Shown here one piece after another: positions 1-8,300 of a stretch of DNA of 22,915 bases. Position numbers and translations under genes: made by a program. Each line of letters starts with the position of its first letter. Position 1 is the stretch's first letter. Under the pieces are notes generated by a model. That model did not search any database and was not told the origin of the DNA. It was given only the letters and a program-made list of their open reading frames with translations. The stretch comes from a virus, in the IMG/VR virus record IMGVR_UViG_3300029267_000808, positions 1 through 22,915 of that record; one strand, written 5' to 3'.

Positions 1-332
1 CCAAGGCAGTCAGAGAATACACAGGCTGGGAGAGGAAGCCAGTCTTCCGCAGAGGATTCTACGAGGGAGCCGTTCAGATTATAAGAGCTCGGCTCTACGA
101 ACAGTGGGAGACTCTGAGGCAGCAGTCAGTCAAGTCCACGGCTCTGGTGGTAAGCAACAGTGAAGCCATCCAGGAGTACATCCAGGTCAACTTCCCCAAG
201 GTCCGTGAAGCCAGAGTCCATCAGGGCACCAGTTCTATCGACGGTCTGATAGCAGGCAGAGAGGCAGGAAAGCAGGTGGACATATCCATCAGGCGCAAAC
301 TGGAAACGACCACCGTTCCGAGGTTAAGCTAA
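1..332 (+). CDS. DUF2786/DUF7168-like protein, 3' end only
   Basis: The frame is open from the first bases of the window to a TAA at 330-332, so this is the C-terminal part (about 109 residues visible) of a longer gene that starts upstream. The visible part has a basic segment (REYTGWERKPVFRRGFYEGA) followed by a helical stretch, and ends in a Gly/Ala segment (GLIAGREAGKQVDISIRRKL). This pattern resembles the C-terminal domain that follows DUF2786 in many phage and bacterial proteins of unknown function; that assignment is from memory of the family and is moderate. The stop overlaps the helicase start by one base (TAATG at 330-334), so the two are probably one transcript with coupled translation. 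An internal GTG at 147 has no clear ribosome binding site and is not the real start. Confidence 0.6.
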   Translation, partial: KAVREYTGWERKPVFRRGFYEGAVQIIRARLYEQWETLRQQSVKSTALVVSNSEAIQEYIQVNFPKVREARVHQGTSSIDGLIAGREAGKQVDISIRRKLETTTVPRLS

Positions 333-3055
333 TGGCAGAACGAATCACAGTAAGGCAGGCAGCGGCATCAGTTCTCAGCCGCTGTGATGGTGCCAGAACT
401 TTGGATGGGGTAGGATTCAACAAGTTTGATTCCTACTTCGTCCGCTCTCTGATGGAGCAATCCAGTCTGTCACCTAAGCAGGAGAGGGCTCTGCACAAAC
501 TGCTGCGGAAGTACATCAGGCAGCTTGAGTCCTATGGCATCGACTACAATCAGATTATTAAGCCACCTGAGGATACTGGAGAATCTACCTCAGAGGCCGC
601 TAGAGCCAAGCTAGGGCCGATGGAACTGGAGCTTAGTGAAATACCATACCAGAAAGGAAAGCGGCTGGCTCTGCACTCACACAAATCCTTCAGAGAGGAA
701 GCTAAGGCCATCCACGGAGCCAGGTGGCAGCCAGACATGAAAGTCTGGTACTACTACCCATGTATTGAGTCTCTGGAAGGATTGCTTCCGTATCTGGTAG
801 ACAAGACCATCAAACCCAGTCCCGAGGCTAGAGAAGTTCTGGTCGGTCTGTTCAAGCAGGCAAAGCAGAGGGAGGCAGTCCAGAACATCAAGGACGGCAA
901 CGGTCTGTCAGAGAAGCCACCAGTCAAGACCAAGCCATATAAGCACCAGGACGATGCCTTCCAGGTAGGAGTGGCAGTTGACCAGTCAGCGCTACTGATG
1001 GAACAGGGTACAGGCAAGACTCTGTCGGCCATCGGAGTTGCAGGCTATCGCTTTCAGAAGGACCAAATCCAGAAGCTCCTGGTAGTCTGCCCTCTGTCTG
1101 TGGTCCCGGTCTGGCACAGCGAGTTCCAGAAGCACGCAGACTTCCCATACAGGCTCTTGGACCTCACCAAGAAGGATAATGACCAGAGAAAGCTGGACCT
1201 CACGTTCTCATCTCCTGGGCGGCTTCTGGTAGCACTCATCAACTATGAGTCCACCTGGAGATGCGATGACCTGCTTCTGAAGTGGAAGCCAGACATGATA
1301 GTGGTTGACGAATCTCAGAAGATTAAGAACGGAAGAGCTAAGCAGTCCAAAGCTCTGTTCAAGCTAGGAGACCAGACCACCTACAAGATGATTCTGTCTG
1401 GAACGCCCATAACTCAGGGTCCTCTGGATACCTGGTCGCAATACAGATTCCTCAATCCAGACATATTCGGCAGACGGTTCATCTCACACAGAGACAGGTA
1501 TGCCATCATGGGAGGCTACGGTGGCTATCAGGTGCTTGGCTACAGGCATCTGGAAGAACTAGCCAGCAAGGCCCACTCTGTGGCTTTCAGAGTTACCAAG
1601 GCCGAGGCACTGGACTTACCAGAGACAACAGACCAAGAGCTCATGGTCAATCTGTCATCTGAGACGATGGACATATACCAGCAGATGGAAGAAGAGTTCA
1701 TGGTCAAATTCTCTGACACTGAAGTCGCTACCGCCCCCATCATCCTGACCCAGTTACTCAGGCTGCAACAAATTACAGGTGGATTCTTACCTACCGAGGA
1801 CAAAGTAGTCAAGGAGTTCGACTCTGCCAAACTGAATGCCCTGAAGGAACTACTGGAGGACCTGCCATCGGAGAAGAAGGTGGTCATATTCGCCAGGTTC
1901 GTTCCAGAGATTGAAGCCATCCGGAAGGTCAGTGAGGCTCTCGGGCGGAATCCAGTCACACTCTACGGAGCCACCAAGGACCGAGGCAAGGTGGTCTCTG
2001 ACTTCCAGGATGACCCGAAGGTCAAGGATATCATAATCCAGATACAGACCGGAGGACTGGGTATCACTCTGACTGCCGCGGATACGGCGGTCTTCTATTC
2101 CACCACCTTCAGCTTTGCAGACTATGACCAGGCTAAAGCCAGACTGCACAGAATAGGGCAGAGGAAGCCAGTGACCTACATCCATATTCTGGCATCTGGC
2201 ACTGTGGACGAGGAGGTCCTCCAGATACTAAAGGATAAGGGGGACATGGCTACCCAGATTGTAGACAGGCTGAAGGGAATAAATAAACTAAAGTACCACC
2301 AAAATAGCCCATCCAGACCATTTACAAAGGGCCCTCAGTCCCTTATAATGTCAGAGGATACCACAAAAGGAGGAACCAAATTGATAGGACTGGATAACAA
2401 AGCAAAAGGTGGATGGCACTGGGATGAGACCACCGGCAAAATTATCAGAAGGGAGGAAGACGGTTCAGTATATTGCTTGCGGAAGGCGGACACACTGGAG
2501 GAGGCTCAGGCAGTGATTGCCAAACTGCATGAGGACCAATTAGCCAGACTGGGCGGAGCCCAGAATAAAACGAAGGAGGATACAATGGCTAAGAACAAGA
2601 AAGGCAAAGGAACCAAGGAGACCAAGGTCACCAAGAAACAGGCAGTCCAGGAACCCGAGGAAGTAATGGAAGAGGCAGTTGAGGAACTGGAAGAGGTAGT
2701 CGAGGAAGAGACCACTGAGACTCCAGAACCCAAGGCCACCAAGAAGTCCAAGAAAGCTCGGAAGGCAGAGAAGGCAGCTCAGGCAGAAGAACCTGCCCCG
2801 GCAGCCAAATCCAAGAAAGCCAAGAAAGCTGAAAAGGCAACCCCCGCTCCGGAGACTAAGAAAGCAGCCAAGGCAACTGACGCCAGCACTGAAATCTCCG
2901 CTAAAGAACTGGCAGCCGAACTGGACATCGACCCCAAGGTCCTCAGGAAGACTCTCAGAGATATGTTCCCGGACCACGAATCCAAAGAACGGTGGGTCTG
3001 GAAACGAGGCTCCAAGGAACTGGAACGGCTAATCAAGAAGCTCCAGAAAAGTTAG
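332..3055 (+). CDS. SNF2-family DNA helicase/translocase with Lys/Ala-rich HTH-like C-terminal extension
   Basis: A 907-residue frame. Residues about 90-150 resemble a small domain seen upstream of SNF2 motors (GARWQPDMKVWYYYP). The ATPase core starts near residue 200: Walker A MEQGTGKT (about 223-230), motif II as DESQ (about 325), motif III SGTP (about 355). The second RecA lobe has QTGGLGITL (about 572) and LHRIGQ (about 606). It should be an ATP-driven dsDNA translocase of phage DNA metabolism. The motor ends near residue 650. The rest is a short domain (GWHWDETTGKI), acidic and Lys/Ala-rich repeats, and a terminal HTH-like segment. A promoter and two strong ribosome sites lie inside the last third, so the C-terminal part may be one or two separate genes that share the frame. 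Start chosen from the TAATG overlap with the upstream gene. Confidence 0.85.
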   Translation: MAERITVRQAAASVLSRCDGARTLDGVGFNKFDSYFVRSLMEQSSLSPKQERALHKLLRKYIRQLESYGIDYNQIIKPPEDTGESTSEAARAKLGPMELELSEIPYQKGKRLALHSHKSFREEAKAIHGARWQPDMKVWYYYPCIESLEGLLPYLVDKTIKPSPEAREVLVGLFKQAKQREAVQNIKDGNGLSEKPPVKTKPYKHQDDAFQVGVAVDQSALLMEQGTGKTLSAIGVAGYRFQKDQIQKLLVVCPLSVVPVWHSEFQKHADFPYRLLDLTKKDNDQRKLDLTFSSPGRLLVALINYESTWRCDDLLLKWKPDMIVVDESQKIKNGRAKQSKALFKLGDQTTYKMILSGTPITQGPLDTWSQYRFLNPDIFGRRFISHRDRYAIMGGYGGYQVLGYRHLEELASKAHSVAFRVTKAEALDLPETTDQELMVNLSSETMDIYQQMEEEFMVKFSDTEVATAPIILTQLLRLQQITGGFLPTEDKVVKEFDSAKLNALKELLEDLPSEKKVVIFARFVPEIEAIRKVSEALGRNPVTLYGATKDRGKVVSDFQDDPKVKDIIIQIQTGGLGITLTAADTAVFYSTTFSFADYDQAKARLHRIGQRKPVTYIHILASGTVDEEVLQILKDKGDMATQIVDRLKGINKLKYHQNSPSRPFTKGPQSLIMSEDTTKGGTKLIGLDNKAKGGWHWDETTGKIIRREEDGSVYCLRKADTLEEAQAVIAKLHEDQLARLGGAQNKTKEDTMAKNKKGKGTKETKVTKKQAVQEPEEVMEEAVEELEEVVEEETTETPEPKATKKSKKARKAEKAAQAEEPAPAAKSKKAKKAEKATPAPETKKAAKATDASTEISAKELAAELDIDPKVLRKTLRDMFPDHESKERWVWKRGSKELERLIKKLQKS
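2321..2349 (+). promoter_or_regulatory. sigma70-type promoter inside the helicase frame
   Basis: TTTACA at 2321-2326, a 17-base spacer, then a perfect TATAAT at 2344-2349. The block TATAATGTCAGAG (2344-2356) is identical to the early promoter at 21365-21377, which also has TTTACA upstream. Transcription would begin near 2356, just before a strong Shine-Dalgarno (AGGAGG at 2368-2373). Confidence 0.65.
2381..3055 (+). CDS. possible nested gene: C-terminal part of the helicase frame, TTG start
   Basis: This is an alternative product of the helicase frame. AGGAGG at 2368-2373 sits 7 bases before a TTG at 2381, immediately downstream of the internal promoter at 2321-2349. The product would be 224 residues: a small domain (GWHWDETTGKIIRREEDG, then a helix), the Lys/Ala-rich repeats and the terminal HTH-like domain, without any motor motif. 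The helicase homology ends about 30 codons earlier, and the stretch between (about 2280-2345) reads more like an intergenic spacer than protein. An earlier gene boundary whose stop codon was lost, fusing two genes in frame, would explain all of this. It could also simply be the helicase C-terminus with a fortuitous signal. Confidence 0.45.
   Translation: MIGLDNKAKGGWHWDETTGKIIRREEDGSVYCLRKADTLEEAQAVIAKLHEDQLARLGGAQNKTKEDTMAKNKKGKGTKETKVTKKQAVQEPEEVMEEAVEELEEVVEEETTETPEPKATKKSKKARKAEKAAQAEEPAPAAKSKKAKKAEKATPAPETKKAAKATDASTEISAKELAAELDIDPKVLRKTLRDMFPDHESKERWVWKRGSKELERLIKKLQKS
2585..3055 (+). CDS. nested gene: Lys/Ala-rich, histone H1-like protein with C-terminal HTH-like domain
   Basis: AAGGAGGA at 2574-2581 lies a few bases before ATG 2585, in the helicase frame; this is as good as any start in the window. 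The 156-residue product begins MAKNKKGKG, then has an acidic run (EPEEVMEEAVEELEEVVEEE), then repeats of the type KSKKARKAEKA / KSKKAKKAEKA, and ends in a folded domain (about the last 50 residues: ELAAELDIDPKVLRKTLRDM, then a W-x-W strand) that looks like a winged-helix or Lsr2-tail-type DNA-binding domain. A basic tail plus an HTH suggests a nucleoid-like DNA-binding protein; that function is inferred. The DNA repeats TCCAAGAAAGC near 2746 and 2810 reflect the protein repeat. It may be made both alone and as the helicase tail. Confidence 0.55.
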   Translation: MAKNKKGKGTKETKVTKKQAVQEPEEVMEEAVEELEEVVEEETTETPEPKATKKSKKARKAEKAAQAEEPAPAAKSKKAKKAEKATPAPETKKAAKATDASTEISAKELAAELDIDPKVLRKTLRDMFPDHESKERWVWKRGSKELERLIKKLQKS

Positions 3056-3078
3056 CTCTGCCAGTATCCACAGACCAG

Positions 3079-3119
3079 AATAAGGGGGCTCAGCCTAAAA
3101 ACTGCAGCCCTCTTATTTT
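3079..3119. terminator. hairpin terminator after the helicase
   Basis: AATAAGGGGGCT (3079-3090) pairs with AGCCCTCTTATT (3106-3117) with a single mismatch in 12; CAG/CTG can extend the stem into the A-rich loop. On the + strand it is followed by TTG after a T-rich stem end. It lies 24 bases after the helicase stop and could also stop leftward late transcripts. Confidence 0.65.
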
Positions 3120-3163
3120 GTGCCTGAAATTGGCTGTCTGAGGTCCAAATCTAGGCCTCTCAA

Positions 3164-3207
3164 ATTCAGTCTGAATAGTAATACACATGCCTATTCCAGG
3201 CTGGAAT
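3164..3207. repeat. pair of related palindromes, centres 30 bp apart
   Basis: ATTCAG-T-CTGAAT (3164-3176) and ATTCCAG-G-CTGGAAT (3193-3207) are both perfect inverted repeats around one central base, related in sequence, with centres at 3170 and 3200, about three helical turns apart. This geometry suits a dimeric DNA-binding protein. Function unknown. Confidence 0.45.
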
Positions 3208-3400
3208 CAGTCCAGGCTGCTTTTCTGTCTGAAGTCTGCCATCAGTTATCCAGTAGCAGCTTTCTGGTCTATCACCCTTTCTGCAATCCCTGCTCAGAGA
3301 GCGTAAGATGAGTGCCAGAGGCCTTATCCCTACCCCGCAAGTATTTTACTATTGCTGCTCGAAAATAGGGCTCTAATTTTGGACGCCCAGATACAAGGAT

Positions 3401-3433
3401 GCCCTCCCCCAGTGAATAACACCAGAGGAGGGC
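3401..3433 (-). terminator. hairpin at the end of the virion operon
   Basis: On the minus strand GCCCTCC (3433-3427) pairs with GGAGGGC (3407-3401), with an inner GTG/CAC stem around TTATT. It is 51 bases downstream of the last late gene. The tail (ATCCTTGTATC) is only weakly U-rich, so termination is likely but not certain. Confidence 0.45.
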
Positions 3434-3484
3434 TATGGAAGGAGGAACCCGCCCATCAGGTTGGCGCTCCTGTGAACGGCTAAA

Positions 3485-3826
3485 CTACCACCACCCCACT
3501 AGCTTTCCAACTCCGTAGATAATAGTGGCTATGGCTGTCAGACTGCCGCCTCCAATTCCTACTATCTTCTTCTTACTGACTTCCTTGACAGTAGCCCCTA
3601 GTCCATGCCTTTCCTCACAGCGGGCAGCAATGGCAGCGATAGCCACTTCTGACTCTTCCACGCGTTCGGTAGTCTGTTCAAGGCTCTTCCTGATGTACTT
3701 TACGTCTCCGAACAGTCCATTGTCATCCGGAACGTCTGGATGCCCACAGACCGCAACCTTTAGCGAGGTTACTTCAGCGTAGACATCGGCAGTGGTTATT
3801 CTTCTCTTACCATTGCTGTTCGCCAT
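3485..3826 (-). CDS. holin-like / XhlA-like membrane protein
   Basis: A 113-residue protein, last gene of the virion operon. Residues about 40-75 form a charged helix (YIRKSLEQTTERVEESEVA) likely to coil; residues about 88-109 form one hydrophobic segment (IVGIGGGSLTAIATIIYGVG) ending in GWW. A coiled coil followed by one C-terminal membrane helix is the layout of XhlA-type haemolysin/holin accessory proteins, which act at the host inner membrane during lysis. The position after the tail fibre gene also fits a lysis role. No endolysin was found next to it, so the holin call rests on topology and place only. The start has an AAGGAGAG ribosome site. Confidence 0.5.
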   Translation of the reverse strand: MANSNGKRRITTADVYAEVTSLKVAVCGHPDVPDDNGLFGDVKYIRKSLEQTTERVEESEVAIAAIAARCEERHGLGATVKEVSKKKIVGIGGGSLTAIATIIYGVGKLVGWW

Positions 3827-3836
3827 TCGTCTCTCC

Positions 3837-4706
3837 TTAACTTAAATTCTCCTGCAGGATAATTCGCCCGATGGTCAGATACGAGTCAGCTCCACCACTA
3901 CCTGAACCATCACTATAGAACTGAGCGAACCAATACAGTTCACCAGTGGGCAAATTACTGGAGTGAGTATGGATGAGAGAACCATCCAGCCAGAACTCGA
4001 CGCTGGATGCTCCGTTGATATATATCTCCAAGACGTGTCTGGTATCATCGGCAGGTGCTGACTCACCAGAAGTAGCTCCTCCAGAACCAGCCGAGACCTC
4101 AGTGCCCCATGAACTGGAAGACATGTAGAGCAGAGCCAGGTTCTCTGTTGCACCACTGGGATTAGTACTCGATGGAGTCTGCCTGAATCCGATGTATACT
4201 TCCTGCAAGTCCTTAGTGCCATCCAGACTGAACTCGAACCGACCATAGGGGTATCTGGATGGATTCCAGGTAGTCGCCTTGCCACCAGTAGAGGCTGCTT
4301 TCTGGCAGATGTAATAGTAGGAACCAACTACGTCGTCGTTAATCTGAAGCACAGCCTGGTGACCAGAGAAGTCTATTGTTCCTGAGCCTACCAGAGGACC
4401 ACCATCTCCATCAATCTGTGCTCCGATGTCATCCGTCATCCAGTCAATAGTGACCTCACGGATGTTCTTGTGGACTGCATACCTCGGGCCAGCATACAGG
4501 TCGTAGAAGTGTCCCTGCCCCCAGGGATTAGCGCTCTCACCAATAGTCAGAGCTGCCGTGTTGGGTATCAGGTCATCTTCCAGAGTCACCTGGCCGTCCA
4601 TACCCTTGAGATACCGAAGAGCGTCTCTTAGGTCTGTATTCCAGATGGACGATGTTATCAGGTCTCCGTAGTTTCGTTGTGTAGGTCCACCACTCGGCCA
4701 TGACAT
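3837..4706 (-). CDS. tail fibre / receptor-binding protein with lectin-like domain
   Basis: A 289-residue protein. The N-terminus (NYGDLITSSIWNTDLRDALRYLKG) resembles the attachment segment of phage fibre or appendage proteins. A short segment (LTIGESANPWGQGHFYDLYA) resembles the repeated structural-template motif of fibre shafts. The C-terminal 180 residues are beta-rich with the spacing of a concanavalin-like jelly roll (YGRFEFSLDG near the start, VEFWLDGSLIHTHSSNLPTG, then YWFAQFYSDG), as in glycan-binding domains. It probably binds the host surface. Its ATG overlaps the stop of the zinc-ribbon gene by one base (TAATG on the minus strand), so the two are coupled. The lectin fold is inferred from pattern, not from a search. 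Confidence 0.6.
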   Translation of the reverse strand: MSWPSGGPTQRNYGDLITSSIWNTDLRDALRYLKGMDGQVTLEDDLIPNTAALTIGESANPWGQGHFYDLYAGPRYAVHKNIREVTIDWMTDDIGAQIDGDGGPLVGSGTIDFSGHQAVLQINDDVVGSYYYICQKAASTGGKATTWNPSRYPYGRFEFSLDGTKDLQEVYIGFRQTPSSTNPSGATENLALLYMSSSSWGTEVSAGSGGATSGESAPADDTRHVLEIYINGASSVEFWLDGSLIHTHSSNLPTGELYWFAQFYSDGSGSGGADSYLTIGRIILQENLS

Positions 4707-5350
4707 TATTCTTCACCTCCGTTTTCGGATTCCGCAGCGGCTATCTCTGCAGCCTCTATGGCTTGTAGCTCTGCCAGCTTCTCTGGATAATTCTCCCTGA
4801 GATACTCTATCTCATCCATCTCGTTAGGTGGTTCCTCATTGATGGTGCACTCTTCGCATTCCTTATCCAGAGGACTTGCCTCACGTCCATACTTAATTCC
4901 TAGAGCCGACAGAGCCACAGGACGTGAGGCAGAACTGCCTAAGACCGGTTCACTCTGTAGAAGCTCGTCTGCGTGTTCCTCGTTCTCTCTCTGCAGGTCT
5001 TCCAGAGTTTCGCCTGGATGCCATTCTCTCTTCTGGAGAGGACGCATCAAGAGCAGGGACTCAATCTCCTTACGGTTGTCCGGGAACACCACTCTGCGAT
5101 ACTTGTGTCCCATATATCCGTTATAGCATGAGTGACAGATAGCCCAGCCTTCTTCCCAAGCGAACTCACCTCCACCACAAGGGCAGGTTATGGACCAGCG
5201 ACCATTAGTGACCCAAGCCTGCAAAGGTTCCTTCACTGTGTCGCAGCCCATGTCCTTCAGACCGTGCTTCAACAGGTCTGGCAGAATAATCTTGCGGCGG
5301 AAGTCCATGAAGCTCATCTTGAACCAGGTGTTAGCGGTTATGATGTTCAT
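4706..5350 (-). CDS. zinc-ribbon protein in the tail module
   Basis: A 214-residue protein of unknown function. Cys56, Cys58, Cys72 and Cys75 (CPCGGGEF... then CHSC) form a likely zinc ribbon near residues 55-76. The rest is charged, with two acidic helical stretches; the last 50 residues (DEIEYLRENYPEKLAELQAI) form an amphipathic helix and an acidic tail. It lies between the hub and the fibre genes, preceded by AAGGAGGAACACA, and its stop overlaps the fibre start. It could be a fibre assembly chaperone or a minor tail protein; nothing in the sequence decides. Confidence 0.5.
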   Translation of the reverse strand: MNIITANTWFKMSFMDFRRKIILPDLLKHGLKDMGCDTVKEPLQAWVTNGRWSITCPCGGGEFAWEEGWAICHSCYNGYMGHKYRRVVFPDNRKEIESLLLMRPLQKREWHPGETLEDLQRENEEHADELLQSEPVLGSSASRPVALSALGIKYGREASPLDKECEECTINEEPPNEMDEIEYLRENYPEKLAELQAIEAAEIAAAESENGGEE

Positions 5351-5361
5351 TGTGTTCCTCC

Positions 5362-8300
5362 TTATAATCCTAGTCTCGTTGTTACTCCGAGCTCTGAGAA
5401 ACCGACCACTCCCAGAATCCAGAATAGCCCCTCAGCCTGACCCTCGGTTCGACTGAGAGAGTACGTAGTGTTGTGAACAGTTCCACCTTCGTTCAGCACG
5501 TACTCCTGAATAATTTTATCGATGAAGTAATCCTGGTCAATACCCAGATTGGTAGATGCCAGAGTTATCCGGTCCGATATCTTCCTGACTAGACACTGAA
5601 TCTTAATCTCATCATCAGGGTAGTCAGTCCAGGCGTTGACTATCACTCTTATCGGAGAGGGCAGTGGGTCCTTGAATCTGGCAATTAACCACTGAGCGTA
5701 AGCCAAGATGTCGTTATAATTGCTCTTGAATCTGGCGTCAATCGAGATGGTCCTTTTACCATGCTGGTCTTGACTGGTGGAGTCCTCTTCAACCACAGCC
5801 ATAGTCAGTTCCTCATAGATGGTTCCGTATACCAGTAGCGTGGCATTGTCTGGAGCCCCCACAGGTGGAGAATCTGGTATGACCATGAAAGCGTCGTAGT
5901 TTCCAGCATTCTCGATAACGAACTTTATAGCCTGCCCATAGTAGGTGGGAGTTACAGTGATATCATCAGAGACATCCGTTCCAGACTTGTCAGCTGCACT
6001 GTTGGCATTCCAGTGGGTACCCTTTACGAGAGTGTCAGATGACTTTCTAGGACCAGCTAAGGGCGCCCATACAGTAATAGTACTGTTGGCTGGAATGAAG
6101 GGCGCGCTCTCGTCTCCAGCCGGAGCATACCATATCCAGTCCTCATCGGGCAGACCATAGTATGGGTCGATGTACTTATATCCAGATACCCGAGCCCAGT
6201 TCTTAACATCTCTCTTGCTCCACTGGTATCCTATCTCAATAAGCTTCTCTCCAAAGTCATACTGACTGGTGAGCCTAGCTCCTGTAACCCTATAGTGTCT
6301 ACTCTGCCAGAGAGCATCACCATCAATATCAACCAGGAAGAATCCTCGAGTGGAGTCCTCCATCTCTCTGATAGCAGGAAGAGCGAAAACCTGATGCCAC
6401 CATCCAAGCTGCAGTGTATCAACCCCAGCATCGAGATTCTTTTTGGTAGCACTCCAACCAGCTCCATCCAGAGCATCCTCGACCATCTGTGACTCATCCG
6501 TGTCAGTTCTGAGAACTGTCTCTATCTCTGACCCAGCAAGGTCGTCGGAACCATCCACAGCCAAGATGTAAGCCGTCAGGTTATCTGGCTCAGGATGCGG
6601 TTCGATTTTATCTATCTTGCCATAGAAGTGTCGATAGGTTATACCCTCATAGACTTCGTAGACGGTCAAGACTGCACCAAGCTGCAGAGTTCCGTAGTAG
6701 GCTCCGCCAGTATTCTCGGGAGAGAAGTCACCATAAAAGTTGTCGCAGGTTAACTCTGCTATACCAGCAGCGGCGTAACCGAGCTCCTCATCTCTTCCTC
6801 GTTCAGTTCTGGCAGACAAGACCATCGGATAGCTAGGCTGAGTAAGCTCATACTGTTCAGGGTCAGCTTCATCACCTATCCAGACGTATATTCTACTTGG
6901 CAGAACGTTATCGTCCCCGTAGAAGGTCTCTCCACAGTCTGTGACCAGAACCGCCCTGAAGTGGTATCTGGTGTCCGGGTCTAATCCAGATATGTCAGCA
7001 TAGAAGGACTCACCCTTTCCGAGTCCAGTTTGAGCCGCAGTATTGTTCCCATAGGCTGTAGTCTCTCCCCACTGGAAGTAGACAGTTATGTCATCAGCAT
7101 CCTCAATGCCTTCATCCTCCTCTATGGTTCCATGCAGTCTGGCAGTTGTACCAGTCCAGAGAGTGAATCCATCAGTCGTGACCTCAGCGTCTATCCAACA
7201 GATGGTCACCTTTATATAGTCACAGACTACAGTCCCATAGCTAGCTGAATAACCTATTCTAATTCCAGCTTGCAGACTATCTAGGTCATCAAGAGTCCAG
7301 GCTACTCCAGTCTTAGGATTCAGTCTGACTACCTCACAGACATCTCCTGGTGAGGTACTCCAGACAGATGCTCCATGCTGACTGCCCTCATACACAGTTC
7401 CTCCCGTCTTGATAGCTCGATAGTAGTTACCATAGGGATAGATTGAGTGTCCTGGTCTAGCCTTCCATTTTATCTTGACGATTCCTTCAAGTCTCTGTTG
7501 TGGGTTAGTAAGACTGTAGAGGTCTCTGGCATAGTTAGTTGAAGAGGCGTGGTAATATACGTAGTTTCCAGAGAAGGCACCCCAGGCTCCAACACCCGGG
7601 TCGAATGTTGCGTCTCTCGACAAGCAAGCCTGCCAGTGAGTTGCTGACCCCGCTAGTCCTGGTATATTAGTCTCATCACCAGCTCCGTTTGGAACAAGGT
7701 CCTCTGCATCCAATGGTGGTCCTGCATAGCCAACAATGTAACACTGACTATTAGCGCTTCTAGCAAGAAAGGTCTGAGCATCAGTCAATGACATATAGGC
7801 TACCATCGGACCGGTCCCATTGGAGTAATTATTAGAATATCCAGAGTCCTTGCGAATGCTATAATACTGATTGGCATGTTGGAAATAGACCATCACCATG
7901 TCACCGTTGGGGGCGATAGCAGATACATCGACTGCGTTTTCCGAGCCTATACCAGTCTTTAGTACCCAGTCAGTATAAGCTGAGAATCCCACGCTGGCAG
8001 TAACGTACCCCAGTAGATAGAAGTAACCACCAGATGACGTATAGAGTTCAACCTCTTGAGAACTGTTGCAGCCAACTATTATATAACTGTGATATCTCAT
8101 TGAGCCAGTAATAGCCTGAGCACTGTCTGGATGTCTAGCACCCATTGTCTCTGCATAGGGGTAGGTAGAGCGCAGTTCAAATATTAGTGCTGTCGCACCA
8201 GGAGCCTGAGCTGAGCAGTCAACAGTCTGCCAAGAGCCCGCTGCGGGGGTCTTATTCACTCTGGTAGCTAGCATAGTAACACCAGCTCCCGTATAGCCAT

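Larger units (their letters stand above)
3056..3484. other. convergent intergenic region
   Basis: A 429-base gap between the rightward helicase and the end of the leftward virion operon. It holds the terminator at 3079-3119, two perfect odd-length palindromes (3164-3176 and 3193-3207), a direct repeat of CCAGGCTG (3196-3203 and 3212-3219), a weak AT stem (3362-3380) and a stronger hairpin (3401-3433). The 63-codon + strand frame at 3120-3311 has no ribosome site and no recognisable sequence. I see no convincing gene here. With no integrase in the window, an attachment site is possible but unsupported. Confidence 0.6.

Noticed and set aside
2540-2977. 145-codon minus strand frame, Cys/Leu/Phe-rich
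   Set aside because: Mirror of the Lys/Ala-rich repeats of the helicase tail; composition is an artefact of reverse-reading AAG/GCC codons.
3120-3311. 63-codon + strand frame in the convergent gap
   Set aside because: GTG start with no ribosome site, directly after the terminator; sequence has no protein-like pattern.
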